Assembly (NCBI GenBank): GCA_964036275.1
Contig: OZ038433.1
Location: forward strand, 6,055,048-6,119,047
Length of the DNA: 64,000 nucleotides
Direction of reading: 5' to 3'
From: Litoditis marina
Lineage: Eukaryota; Nematoda; Chromadorea; Rhabditida; Rhabditidae
Positions 1 through 12,849 of this stretch are shown here, piece after piece (positions within the stretch are counted from its first letter, which is position 1; the number at the start of each line of letters is the position of its first letter). The notes beneath the pieces were generated by a model. It ran no database searches. It saw only the letters and a program-made list of their open reading frames with translations, and had not been told where the DNA came from. The position numbers and the translations under genes are program-made.

Positions 1-39
1 CAAGGTTAGTGCAGTGTAGTTGAACCGTTTAATTTCCAG

Positions 40-3000
40 TAGTTCCCGAGATGCAGCCCTGAATCCGCGGGACATCCGAATGCTGATTCTGGACAGCGAG
101 CCGCGTCGAGCTCTTTTCGACTCGGCCACCATCATCCCCATGGACGGAAGGGCGGCTGACGGAATACACGTGTCGCCCTGCGGAAAGTTTCAGGTATCTT
201 CATTATCATGTTAATAATAATAATACAAAGTTTATACGCATAGGATTATTGACAGTGGCATACTGAGGCAAGGGCACCATACTGGCAAGTTATGAAGTTC
301 GAGCTATTAGGAAGGGGTTTCTTCTATGGTGTATCGGTAGTGGGTACGTTCCGTCTAATTGTTGCTGTTTGAAATTCACCCCCGAGGTGAAGTTCACAGA
401 AACACGTAAGGTCATGAGATAGAATAAGTGAGGGTCCCTTCTCGGAAACTGATGTGAGGTGTTCCCACCCTTCGCCTTTCCTTAAATTTCTAGCTGAAAG
501 TTGGTTGATTCCAAAAATGAGACCGTGGAAAGAATCCGTGTAAGGGAGGATATGACTCGCTTCAAATGTTTTTTTCAGCATCGCACTAGTTTGACTTCCC
601 GTTAGAATCGCAAGTTTGCATTGAACTTATATGAAGTGTGGTCATTTAACATTTTTGATCGATTGATATGAGCCAGACGGTTTTTTTGCGAGACATGATT
701 ATTATTATGTGGTGGTTCGTTCACACCACAAACATACACTGAAACACACCGCTCTACCATTATGTATACACATTACATTGGTTTTGATTGCGCGCGATGC
801 TAATAGTGTTGGATCGATAATATCACATAACCATGCCCCCCCCCCCGCGGCCCGCTACATTGCCGCTCGCATACGTGACAGTCTGCTGTCTATAGGTTCG
901 GACATAAATCATCGGATCGCCACGGCCTCAATGTTGCGACATGCAAAGTTGTAGAGGAATTTTGGAGATTAACTTCCCCATCATGATCATGGTTGAGTGA
1001 ACTTGGGTAAAATTGTGAAAAGGTCAAATCAGCTGTCGCCTGTCGGTCAGTTAAGGTAATAGCGTATGGTATCTAACTGCGGTCGCATAAATGCGTTGGG
1101 TGTCTGGGGTAGCATTGGAGATGAGTAACATGAACTTGGGTCACTATTGGGGTGTTTTAAGATGCTCCGAGTTCTCAAATAACTTGAAAATCAAATGGAA
1201 ATCAAACAGTTCAAGGAAGGTTTGACAACAGTTTTCGATGATTGACTGGTTTCACGTGGGCTCTTTTTGTGCCCGTCTCACCTGTTATTTCGCTGCCGTA
1301 TTCATTGATGGCCAACGACAGATAGCCGGGTCTTCTTTCGTCGTCTCGTCGACAAGATTTATCACTGGAACAACCACGTCACAATAACCCCTAAGCGCAG
1401 ATTGTCTACTCTTTTTTTACTTTATCGAGAATGTACACCTTTTCTGGGGCTGTGAGAGGGAAACAAACACAGGGAACAGTTGACAAGGATTGATTCTCGG
1501 CTCTAGTTGGTCAATTTAAGTTTTTTTGTCGTAATTGACAATTAGAATAGCGAATTAGACATTTTTATCTGCGCGCAATGGCATTCTGTCTAGCTCATAT
1601 TGTTGGTTTCAAAGTAGTATATCATTTACAGTTACAAGGCCGTCGTACCTTATCTTAACTGGTTCGTATAAGTTCTCAGGCAATGATGCGCTAAACGGTT
1701 GGGAGATTGATATAGGCGGCAGTTTGTTTAGGGCTACAGTCGGTTTATGTGGCCCTAATGGCATTGGCGTTATCGTAATTGGTGGGACTCTGGGTCATGT
1801 TTATAGAGTGATCCGTCAGCGATACGCGTCCTATAGCCGGGAGTATCTTGTAGAAAAAAAGCTTTATAGTATTAAATTGATGTTGGGGAATATTTAAGGA
1901 AAATTATTTGAAAAAAATGTGAACTGGAAAAAAGTAAATTGATAATGTTCTATGACATAATCTGCTCTTTTGTTGAGCAAGGTGACAACTTCCAGAAACT
2001 GGCAGTGATTATCTAAGTGGGTGTCGGTAATTGGAAATGGCATGACGTTGTGCGGCAGGTCTCCTAATAACTCGATTACTCAGCGGGTAGTTCTGTCTGG
2101 GTCCTAGTATTAATCTATTAATGACGTGTTTCTCTATTTATATAAATCACGTATATGAACCAATGTGAATCTGTGTAGGGAGCGGAGTGAACCTCACGAG
2201 TTCGATTTTTCATTCGAGAAGGGTAATCCCTGGTTCGGGTAAGATACGCACTCATTCATGGTATCGTAAAAGGGTTGGGAAAATAACAAAAGGAGCCTCG
2301 TTGTAAGTCAATGAATGTGGAACAACGAAGAAAACCTTTTTTAGTACAATTGGCTCATATTTGTTGTTTGCAGTTGTTGCGTAAGCGGAAGGATGTTTCG
2401 ATGCTGGCTCAGCTGATCTGGGGTGCAGTTCCGACCCCCCAAGGAGCGGATGCACTCAAGTTTCACCACCTCATGTACGTTCAACCATACTTTTTGTGTA
2501 TCCATACGGGAACTAACCTGTAGTTTGCTTGACTTTGTTCATTATAGTGTTGGATTTGAATATATCGATTGAATAGTTATTTGTATTGAGAAGGAAAACA
2601 GTCACAGGAAATGAAGTCATTCTCTATCGAATATCTGAAGATTTTCGCATTTTGGTGAGAAATTACGTTTTCTAATCGAAAACCTTCTTGTAAACTCAGA
2701 TGAATAGTCGGATCTTGTAGCAGTTCATCATGATTACAAACGACACTGCGTGTCATGAACATCTGATTTTCAGTGAAGATGAAAAGCTTCTCCTGAGTCG
2801 AGTATTCTCGATGCCGAAGTTTGCCGTCAGGTTAGTTTTATCGATTTTATCAAAAAACTTACAAAGAATAATTGTTTTTGAGGAGTAGATAATGTAGGTA
2901 TAGTAGAGAACATTTTGAAATAAGTCCTATTAAAAGTTGTTTGTTCTCTAGTGTCGCAGTCAAGCTGTTTTTCGTCCAGCCCACTGTCAGCACACTGTTG

Positions 3001-6000
3001 TTTTTACTGAATGTAGTTTGAAAGTGTAGTGTGGTGAGCATATCGCATTCATACGGTGACTAACTTGTAGCTTGCTTCTCGTTTGTTTCGAATTTTACTA
3101 TCTTTATTTCATATTCAATTTCTTCCTCATTTCAGAGATGCGCGTGGTACGACCGAGTCTCTGGCGTCTTCTGACAGTGAGTCGCAGTACATGACGACGG
3201 TCCGCTCGTTGGACTATTGTTTCCGCAACTCGCTCTCCTCCACCGCACCTCCCGAACAGTTTGCTAGGGTGAGTTCACGTCAAAAGTACACATACTCCAG
3301 CGAATTTCTCCGAATAGTCAGAAAATTCGTGAATTCGAGCATTCTTTTTCGCCAAAATCGAGAAATTCGCTTGTGTTTGCATGTAAAATTGCATGTTTTC
3401 GAGTATTTAAATGGAAAAAATGGGTTCCTTGTATTCGATCTATCATCTACTATGACCATAGTAACTTTGTCAATAAGGTATGTTTTGATATTGGTTGTGT
3501 TCATTGCCAGGTGCGTAACTCGAGTCTGCAATTGGACTCTGACGATGGCATTGAGGAGAGAGCCTTCTCGCCACCCCATCGACTATCTAAGAACAGACGA
3601 ATTCAAATGTCACACAGGACTTCGCTTTGTGTGCCCGGTACGTTGAGTTTAGTCTCGAGAATCCATTTTTCGATTGAACTACGAGAAACCATGAAATTTA
3701 GGTCCATTTACGTCACAGGTTTGATGGAAAGTAAACCCTCCTTTGAAGATTTTTCTAATTGTTCTGATAATGTTAGTTATTTATGACATAGTTTAGTTCA
3801 TGAAGGTACTCGATGAATTTTTTGTGGTGTAATTATGTCTATACTCCCGAGTAATTGTTTTTCGAACTCTTGTATTTAGTTGGATGGGGGTGCAGTTGAA
3901 CCTAGCTAGTTGTACGTAATGTAGCTATCCAGGCACCGGGGGTTCCCGACTTGTTATCTATGGTCACCATATCAACGTTTGTTGTTTGTTGAAGGGTAAC
4001 TGGGAAAGGCTACCTGGGCTACTATTGATAGTGGAAAAATACTCCCAGTGTGCTATGGAAACAATCAAAGATATGGGGGAGGGGGAGGGAGCGAACTATT
4101 ATGTTTCTCTTAACTCCTCAAACTTATGTGTCCGTAGAGGCGCGTCGCGCGCTCGAGGATAGTGACAGTAAAAGGGTGCAAAATAAACTGGACTGGAAAT
4201 GAAAAACGAAAATTGTTACAAAAGTACAAAATGTACTTTTGCGCGTCTTTTCCAAACCGTTCATTTTGAGGATAGTAACAGTGAACTGGTAAAGAAGAAG
4301 CTGTAAGACGAAAAAGGGTTACAAGCGAATTAACGAACAGAAAATACATGCAAAAAAGAACAGATACAACAGTATCATGTATATTTGCAGCCGGCATGAC
4401 GCAGCCCATTCCGGTGAACAAGTCGACTCGTTCTCGTCTGAGCTCGTGCGGCTCCTCGCAGCTGGAGGAGGAATCTAGTAGACAGGTGGCACTCGGAATC
4501 ATGCTCAGCCAACAGCAGAGGGCATTCCTGTTTCAGGTACATATTTATATACTAATAGTCTTTTCCAAATCAAAATAACGAAAGGAACGCATAAAACTGG
4601 CTTATTTTTCGGCGAAACAGGAAAATATGTGTTTAATAGCGTTGAAACCATGTTTTGGAAGTGGAAATTTTTATGAAATGAAAGTTTGGGCTGTCTGTTG
4701 ACTCATAACAATGTTTTTCTTTTCTAGCACATTCCGATCGTGGAGACTGAGATGTGTCGACTGGAAAGTCGAATCACGAACGCCGCCATGCACCCTCCGT
4801 CATTCTTACACAATGTGCAGAAGGTATGTGTTCTTGATTTTGTACTTTTTACTTTGTTACGACAACAGCGTCTGAATACATGTTTTAGGATATTTGAGGG
4901 GGGACAACAAACTAGGAGTTTCGCAAACGTAAACTTGTAATTCGAAATTCGATTAATTAGTACTTGATAATACGTGCGAAGAAAAGGAACTTTTGTCAGA
5001 TTAGTTGCTACTTTCCAAAAAAACGTGCAAGTCTGTGATGGGAACTTTAGCGAATCACCCTTACCTCTATAATTTCCTCCCACTCTCTTCTTGTTTTTGA
5101 TTATACTGTCATACTGTCAAGGACACGTGGGACGTGGTTGTTATGCTTTATGATAGGCCAATTACTAATCCCCCGTTGTAGTCTCCTCAGTTGTACATGT
5201 AATTCCCTAATTGCTACACGTGAGGGGGGAGCGCGGGCGGGAAACCGCGTGGTTTCTGATCATCTGTCCTTCGTCTGTACTTTGCCGCCTATGTTTTATG
5301 TTGCGTAGCTGATATATGGAGGTAGTGAGTGACAGTCGGGTGCAAGCAAGAAGCGCAAAAAGTACACCAAGGCTCAATCTGTTGGAGCATGGAAGGGGGA
5401 ACTGAAAACGGAAAAGCTGTTTAAACTTTGGGTGTTGGGTCTACACCACTTTGTTGTCCCTGAAATACGACATGTTTCGTGCCTTTAAACGTATTATTTT
5501 TATTCTTTTTTTTTCATTTGATGTGTATTTCAGGCGTGGGAAGAGTTCTGTTGTTCCCTGTGCATGCTGTACAATTCCCCGCGGCTCAAGAACCCGGTGT
5601 GGCTGAGTTTGGCGGAAAAGGATTTGGACGATTGCCAGGTGGCGGCACACTTTTGCGATCAGCTGGCATCTCTCGTCTATAAGCTGGACACGAAGAACAC
5701 AAAGTTGTGAGTCGCATGGTCTCAGAGGGCGGTAGAGAGGGAGAGAGGAAGAGAGACAGTCAAACATATTCTATTCGATCAGACAATGTTAACTAAATCA
5801 TTTCGTAGTTTTTAAATGATTACATGCAGCTAAAGATTCTATACATTCAAACTAAACTGTTAACTATATCCTGATCTTGAATATCTTACTTTTTCAATAA
5901 ATGGGTGGTAAAAAATGAGTAATCTGGTTCGTTCGCGATTCTACACGTGACTTTCGACATTTGGCAAATGGTTAAATGATAGTTTATGTGATCTCATTTC

Positions 6001-9000
6001 TTCTGCCCCTTTCAGTTTCCTGTCGAACGTGGTTAGTACTGTGTTGATGAACCACATGTCGTGGGTGGCCAGTGTCGCTACCCCCAACACCACCCCCGCC
6101 TATCCCATCTCCGGGCGAAGTCTGCTCATCGGAACGGTATGTGTTCTCAACACACTACAGTGAAGTTGTCCTACTAGCCAGCAAAAAATTAAAGACATAC
6201 TGTTTTTTTTTGCCAAAGTGGAAAAATATGGTTCTTTTTGAAGCAAATCATATAGTTCGCGTATTAAAGTCAGGAATGATTTCGTTTTCGTGGAATAGTC
6301 ACACCTTACTGGTGTGGGACGGTACTAGGGTTGTTAAAGTCGAACTCGAAACTCGACTCGACTCGAAAATTTTCGAGTTGAGTCGAAACTCGAAAACTCG
6401 AAATTTCTCAAAACTCGAAATTTTTCAAAACTCGACAACTCGAAAACTCGAAATTTTCCAAAACTCGAAAACTCGATTTTTCGCCAAACTCGTAAACTCG
6501 AAATTTTGAACTCGAAAATCAAAATTTCGGACTCGAAAAATGTATCTTTTGGGTCCAAAAACACTCAAAACGACTCGAGTCGAAAAAACTAGAAAATTTT
6601 CGAGTCGAACTCGAAAACTCGAAATTTCCCAAAACTCTAAAACTCGAAATTTTTCAAAACTCGAAATTTTTCAAAACTCGACAACTCGAAAACTCGAAAT
6701 TTTCCAAAACTCGAAAACTCGATTTTTCGCCAAACTCGTAAACTCGAAATTTTGAACTCGAAAATCAAAATTTCGGACTCGAAAAATGTATCTTTTGGGT
6801 CCAAAAACACTCAAAACGACTCGAGTCGAAAAAACTCGAAAATTTTCGAGTCGAACTCGAAAACTCGAAATTTCCCAAAACTCTAAAACTCGAAATTTTT
6901 CAAAACTCGAAAACTCGAAATTTTGAACTCGATTAACAACCCTAGACTGTACGTAGTCTGATTTGATCGTTCTCGGGTTAAAGAGAAGTACACAGTCGTA
7001 AAAGTTACTTTGAACTTTTTGAGTACTGAGTAGTTTGCGGTGAATACCGATGGTTTTCATAGTTTTCATAGTGTTGCATGTTGCAGACGGTGAACTCTGA
7101 CGCCTCCTCCATGCCCTATAATCCCCATATGGCCCAATATCTGGAAGTCAGTGGAAGTGTGGGAAACACTCATCGCAGTACTAAGGTGGGCAGATATTCT
7201 TTTAAACCAGAAAATACAAAACTCGGGCTTCTTGTCTAAAGTTGGTCAAATCTGGCATACTCGGGAAAACTTGGCCGCAAACTGGGAAAAGTACAAAATA
7301 CAGGCTTTCTGCTAAAGCTGGGCGAATTTGGTCTTCCTTGCTCCAAAGTTATAGAACTTCAGTTAAATCTAAAATGGTTTTCCTCTGAAGAACATTCCCA
7401 CCTTCCTGGTGCGTCTACCCGGAACTAAATGTGATTCCCGTGTTTATCACTTCTATGTGAAAGGAGAATTCAATCCCTGCTTTTTCATAATCATTATCTT
7501 AGTCGCACCACATAAATATGTCAGTGACCACATATCACTGATAGTTTTTGTCTACTTCCCACTATTGTCCGCTTTGAACTCCTTTGTTTTGAACATTGGT
7601 CGGTTATCTTATCTTCTTCTTTTCGTCGAAAGAAAAGTGCTGGAAGTGCGCTGTGCTTGATAGCCGTCTAATTGTGTGATTTCGATATTGATCGGAAGCT
7701 AGAAAAAGTTTGAAAAATATATAGAAAGAGAATGGTTTTTTTGTACTTTCAAAGTTAAGGGAACCTTTTAAAGTTGTTCTACTATGTTCCGACTGTTTCA
7801 GACAGTGGTGTGTGGCGGGGATCGGGAGCAGCTGGCAGCTATTCTTCACGTGCTCTCCTACTTTATTCGATGCTCTACTGTTCAACAAAAAGGTGGGTAT
7901 ATTGTCAAAAATGGGTATATTGGAAAAAGTGGGTCTGTTGTGAAAGAGTAGTTTATTGTTAGGTGGGTGGGTATATTGTAATAAAAATAATGGCGAAAAA
8001 GGTGGGTTTTTGTACGGTTAGTGGGGCATGTAGTGACATGTATCGAATGATTACGAAGGATTTACAGGTTGTTTATCCTGTAAACAACTTTATAGGGTCG
8101 GGGAGAAGTATGTATTCATACAGTATATTTGAGAGGAAGGGTACTGCGCTTGAGGTTGAGAGTTATATCATGCATCTTTAACATTCAAATATTTTTTAAA
8201 ACAATACGATAACCTTCTTTGATTGAGTACTTCACTATGCCTATCTGTCTTTGTGTCGAGTATATGATCGCATACATTGCATAGCCACTGCCTATTCGCC
8301 TTGTTTTACGCGCAATCAAGTATTCGCCGCTCAATGTTTTTATTGCTGCGTAATCTGCGAAAACCGATCGAGACTACATTCCTGTGCTAGTTGCGAACGT
8401 AAACAAAGGGGGGGGGGGGAGAGAACGGGGGTTCGCACTCTCAGTTTTGTTAGGAATGGCGGTTGAATAGGGTTTGGACCCACTCTAAACCGGAGATCAT
8501 ACCGGCTCACCGGAAATGACAGCTCGCAAATTTTGCAAAGCTGCAAAAAACCAATTTCAGTATTTGGGAAAATCTCCCTAAACGGAGAAGCACGCGCCTG
8601 AAAGGTATCGTTTAGGGCCGCGATCTCCCTATCCCTGGTAGGCCCTATAGTTTTCATTCACGTGGTCACTCTTGTTTCGATGATCTCGATGATCTACCTG
8701 GACTTTGATTTTTCGGGAATGCGATGATTGTCAAAGTACATTGCGCCTATCAGTTACCGCCGCGCTGATTTCCCAATGTCGCCGGTATTAGGGATGAACG
8801 ACCAAACATCGGAAATTTCGAAAGGATTGATGAAAACACAAATTTGGATACGTTTTCGATGTTTGATTAATTAATCATAAAAATCATCCGAAGGCTGTTC
8901 TCAGTTTAGTTAAAAAGCATAAAAAGGTTGAGATTAAGTATAAATTTCAAGTATAGGGTTTAGTAGAAGTAGTTTTAGATATTAAGTGTTCTCTAACACG

Positions 9001-12000
9001 TGTACTGTACTATTAGTTTAGCCTCAGGCTTACGGTATACGGTTGGTACTGCCTACTTCTTACGTGTCCTGACCCGATACTAAGGGGGGTGATCTGTAGT
9101 GGAATGTTGAACCGGTGGGCAAAGTGCATGTCTATTTGTCCACTTGGCCCCTCATCTGTCGTAGTTGTGTTGACCTTTGGTCGTAGCGGGACACGCAGAG
9201 TCCTCCCGGCTCCTATTTGCACTGCACTTTTTGGCGCCAACTACAACATGCGGGGATACAGCAGCAGAGATAGAGGGGGGGGGGGATGAGTGATTGATCT
9301 ACACTTTGAAGGTTTTATGGCGGAAAGTTGTTAAGGTTGATTGTGAATTGATTATCGACGTTTTGAGTACTTTCCTGTTGTTGGCGGAAAGTTGCAAACG
9401 AGCGCGTGCGCTTGGTTCTCAGGTTAGATTACTGCAATTGAGAGGTCATTCTTCAAATTGAGAGAACTGTGTATTAGTGTTGGCTGAATTTTGGTCGAAA
9501 TACCCTCTTATTTCCTTTCAGCCTACAAGGATGATTCGAACCCTAATAGTGTTAGCTAAATCCAAGTCGAAAGACCTTTCTGACCTCTTGTCTCGTTGCA
9601 GCCTACAAGGACGACGCTCACCCTATTAGTGTTAGATGAATGGGAATCAAAAACTTTATCAGAACCTATTTATATTTTCTTGTTGCAGCCTACAAGGACG
9701 ACTCTCACCCTCTGCCGCTGTCGCAGTCCTTCTCCCCCGAGGCGGCGTCTCCGGATGTGGCCGCGTCGCCACCCTGCGGAAGTCTGCGCGAAATGGCATT
9801 CAGTCCCGATAAATGTACGTTTTCCACTTATATATGTATATTTTATTTCTTACGGTATGGTATCGTTCATGACTTACGCGAGGTCACCGTAAGCATAACG
9901 TGTCTTGCGTATTGACTTGTTACACCATATAGGTCGATACGAATGTTTTATAGAGTATCATACGGACTCTTATTAGCATAATAGTGACATTAGTTGATAG
10001 CAGAATCTATGATCTATGACCGTATTCCGTATATGATCTACAACGTTTACGTTTGGGTGATTTTCGTCTACGTAAAACGATACGTGGCATGTGTATTGAG
10101 TATTGACTTGTTACGCAACGTAAGGCGACCCGCATGTTTTCTTCGCGTAACAAATATTAACCGGCCCTTAGCAGAATAATAGAACCTCGTATTATTTAGA
10201 GCTTCAAACATCGTGTTTTGGTAGTAGTATTGGAAATTCAATGACCATCCATCGGTGTTTGGTGGTTGTTTTGTGGCTTGCCGCTACTCTAATCTACCGT
10301 ATTCGATGTAGATTAGCATATTTAGTCACACGTACTCTTATTAGCATAATAGTGAGATTATGTGGCGGCACAATCTATGATCTGCTGACCGTATTCCGTA
10401 TATGATCATAAGACTGATGTTAGTTTTTGAGCTTTTGTTCGAAAGATTGGGGCAATCACGTATTTTATCAGGAGAGTAGAGGAAAATGGCTCGATTGCAG
10501 TTGATTATAGTATCAAGTCAAATCATTCGAGATTTGGTAGCTTACTAAGTGTCATAGCCGTATTACAATGTGGCGCACTTAGGAAATTTCTGTGTGATTT
10601 GTACTGTACTCCACAAGCTGGTCTTCGAAAGAGTGCAGTGTTGTGTAAATGGTGCAGCGGAGCTGGATGTGCACTTTTTGTGCTCGTCGGCGGATGAGTG
10701 TTTCCGGGCAGTTTGCAACCTGCCATGATCCCGCTGCGCCCGCGACACCTGACGCGCAAAACATGATGAGTTGGCGTGAAAAATGACTGCTCTCTCTCAC
10801 TTTCTCTCTCTTTACTTCCATGTACACTAGATGTTTCTCGTCTAGACTGGCGCGCATGGTTTTTTGAGGCTACTGGCTGGCTGGCAACTGGCATGGTGGC
10901 AGGCACCAGCCGTCTCCCGTCACCTATGAAAAATGACTGGCGGAAGATGGAAGAAATGGGCGCGGGACTACGCTTTATGATACGGCCCCCGTGGTCTCGC
11001 ATTACTAATTTGATGAGGCAAAGAAGTGCGCATTGCGGGGGAGTGGTGGTAGTGGGGAATTCACTAAGAAGTCGTCTTAGGGGAAGGAATCGGGGGTATA
11101 TTTGTGAATTAAAAAGTCGGGACAGTTTAGTAGTCCTCTCTTGCCTAGTTGAGCCTGTGATGAGGTAAAGCATCGCCCAGTCAGAATCAGTTAATCGGGC
11201 GTCACACCTAGGATAGAGGAAGACCCAATCAGTCGAAATGTATTTAACAAATATAAGACAAATAGACAAACAAACAGAACGAAACAAATCTTTTTCTGAG
11301 GAGTTTTTCTCTCCCATTTGAGTAGTCTGACTAATTTTCTCTCTTTCCAGTAGCGGACGTGGATGCGCTCTCCTCCAGCTCCCTGGACTCTATCCCCGCC
11401 TGCGTCTCGTCCTCTCTCGGAGGGCCTGTCACCAACCAGACCTCATTCTGCCCGGAGGCTGGCAGCAGTCCGCCCGAAGACTGCCTGGGAAGGTCTCTGA
11501 TGGCCGGTCCCTCCACCACCTACTCACCCCATTTCGTACTCTCTGGCCTAGTGAAGACCGACGACAACTTCAACGACGCATTTGTCAAGTGAGTATATAG
11601 GCTGCTCCACACATTTATAACCCTTTTTAGTAAGATGGTGAAACTTCATTGTAGGTATTCGATATCTAAATTGTGGTCGAAATTTTTTGATTCTTCATCA
11701 CATTTTCACTATTTCGCAGGGATTAGACGTCCTCTAATCTGAATCTTGAAATCAGTTCAGCTGTTGTCCCTTGCAGGATTCTGGACGACGTTCGTCTGGA
11801 AGAGTCCGCGGTGCACCGGGCGGCGGCGGCCTCGCTCTCCTCCTCGCAGAGCTCCAGCTCCGTCTGCGATGCACAACTACCCGACTCGGTCGTAGTCATG
11901 GCTGACGCTACCGACTGGTCTGTCAAGGTAGAGTCTCTCTTTCTCTTCATTCCCTTCTCTCCCTTCCTTCCCCTCCCTCGCTTTCCACGCTTTTCAACAG

Positions 12001-12727
12001 TTCATCTAGCCTCTCGCATTGAGTTCAGTAGATAGCAAGTGAAACAGGGTGAATAGCCCCTTTCTTTCATATTCTATTCATTTCTCCCATAGCAGTGACA
12101 CATTCTGTCAGAAGTGGAATGGCGACAAATAATTCTCTTCTATTCTCTAATCCCACTGGTTTGCAGATAGTATCAGCCGACGGTCTGGCGGAGGTTCATT
12201 CCCCGTCTGAGGCGGTCGTCTCTATGTTGGAGCAGTTCGCTGCCCTCCATCGGGTCGGCTGTGCCCCCAAGTTCCTCGTCGTGTTCCTCGAAGACACACT
12301 CTCGGAAATACTCGGAAAGAGCCTCAGTCTCGTCGAGATGGTACGAAATGTTTTTCATATCGGAAACTTACACGCTGTTCTGGATGTACAAATATTGGCT
12401 GTTACTCTTCCACGAAACTTATTGAGATGATACGTGGATAGTGTGGAAATATTGGGTTCTTGAGATTTTGAATCAAAACTATGAAGTTCAATGTCTTCTC
12501 CACGAATAGTCGGGCCTCTTTCAGACCTCTCATTGTTTCAATGTGTGCATTTATCTATACAATTGCATAAAACATGTTTGCAGGTGTCGGGTGGTTCCCT
12601 GGACTCTCCCTCGCTCCTCTCGCCGGACCGCGTTCGATCCGTGATTGGCTGCGACCATTCGGACCTGCGACTCATTCTCAACGTGGCCTCCGTCTACTAT
12701 CCCGCCGTGCTCAGCTCTGTCATGTAG
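40..12727 (+). CDS. FNIP: Folliculin-interacting protein (FNIP), 5'-partial, 16 exons
   Basis: FNIP binds folliculin. In other animals the FLCN-FNIP complex is a longin/DENN-domain GAP for RagC/D at the lysosome, feeding into mTORC1/TFEB and AMPK signalling. Exons I join: 40-193, 2374-2474, 2774-2830, 3136-3268, 3511-3637, 4391-4536, 4728-4823, 5534-5706, 6016-6136, 7087-7185, 7802-7892, 9689-9814, 11351-11588, 11777-11927, 12167-12340, 12584-12727 (TAG). All have GT-AG borders, phases agree throughout, and they give 709 residues. Family landmarks: NPRDIRMLILDSE and RALFDS near the N-terminus; HIPIVETEMCRLESRI; VLMNHMSWV; PYNPHMAQYLE; LSYFIRCST; HFVLSGLVKTDDNF; and the C-terminal DENN block ending SDLRLILNVASVYYPAVL. 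The central region is much shorter than in vertebrate FNIP1 (about 1,160 aa). The first codon(s) lie upstream of the window. Identity is firm; exact borders of the small exons are inferred. Confidence 0.92.
194..2373. other. FNIP intron, no recognisable element
   Basis: A 2.2-kb intron between two phase-compatible FNIP exons. I see no coding block, tRNA or clear inverted repeat. It holds a short run of C at 838-846 and AT-rich unique-looking sequence. Confidence 0.5.
6326..6945. repeat. CGAG-array foldback element, copy 1 (long)
   Basis: The element begins TAGGGTTGTTAAAGTCGA and ends GATTAACAACCCTA, so its termini are inverted repeats. The interior is an array of short units combining ACTCG with AAA or TTT tracts, and a block of roughly 240 bp occurs twice (around 6360-6590 and 6600-6830). 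It lies in a FNIP intron. Related copies are at 14421-14580 and 30033-30262. Long reading frames through it on both strands are by-products of the array, not genes. Confidence 0.85.
7886..8012 (+). repeat. Tandem copies of a FNIP splice-donor region
   Basis: The exon end CAAAAAG followed by donor GTGGGTATATTGT (7886-7905) is followed by degenerate copies at about 7908, 7925, 7959 and 7993, each with A-rich sequence before TGGGT. Several copies retain a usable-looking GTGGGT donor. See the exon-edge echo finding. Confidence 0.7.
9450..9712 (+). repeat. Three tandem copies of a FNIP 3' splice site plus exon start
   Basis: The real acceptor at 9688 precedes CCTACAAGGACGACTCTCAC. Two upstream copies at 9522 (CCTACAAGGATGATTCGAAC) and 9602 (CCTACAAGGACGACGCTCAC) each follow a pyrimidine tract and CAG. 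Spacing is 80 and 87 bp. Read in the frame set by the preceding exon, use of 9522 reaches TAA after 12 full codons and use of 9602 reaches TGA after 12, so only the last copy keeps FNIP open. Confidence 0.85.
9880..10410 (+). repeat. Degenerate tandem duplication in a FNIP intron
   Basis: Blocks such as GTATTGACTTGTTAC (9909 and 10100), ACTCTTATTAGCATAATAGT (9966 and 10330) and CCGTATTCCGTATATGATC (10020 and 10389) recur in the same order. This indicates one diverged tandem duplication of roughly 200-400 bp. No function is evident. Confidence 0.65.
10411..11350. other. FNIP intron segment with long antisense open frame
   Basis: A GC-richer stretch of intron. The minus strand is open for 264 codons (10523-11317). 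The translation is Ser/Arg/Pro-rich with no domain I recognise, contains direct repeats and has no splice or promoter context. I do not call it a gene. The intron ends in CAGTAG, a possible NAGNAG acceptor, with both choices in frame. Confidence 0.4.
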
Positions 12728-12783
12728 TTTGTAGTCTGCTCTCTCGACAGATGACGTCATCGACACATTGGCCTATCTGTTTT

Positions 12784-12849
12784 TGTAGTTTGATCTCGGA
12801 GCCTTTTGGTTGATATTTATGAATTATGACATAGAGATCAAACTACAAG
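12784..12849. repeat. TGTAGTTTGATC hairpin repeat
   Basis: TTGTAGTTTGATC and GATCAAACTACAA face each other across about 40 bp. Similar hairpins occur at 15636-15692, 24964-25032, 33172-33250, 36536-36592 and 52831-52901. Unpaired TGTAGTTTG or CAAACTACA motifs are scattered through the whole window. Confidence 0.8.

Noticed and set aside
3083..3786. Two overlapping plus-strand open frames of 137 and 187 codons
   Set aside because: They are FNIP exons 3136-3268 and 3511-3637 read through their introns; the spliced frame explains the conserved parts.
6334..7069. Several 70-145-codon open frames on both strands rich in Phe, Glu, Ser or Lys, Leu
   Set aside because: They are translations of the CGAG-array foldback element; every frame is open because the unit lacks stops.
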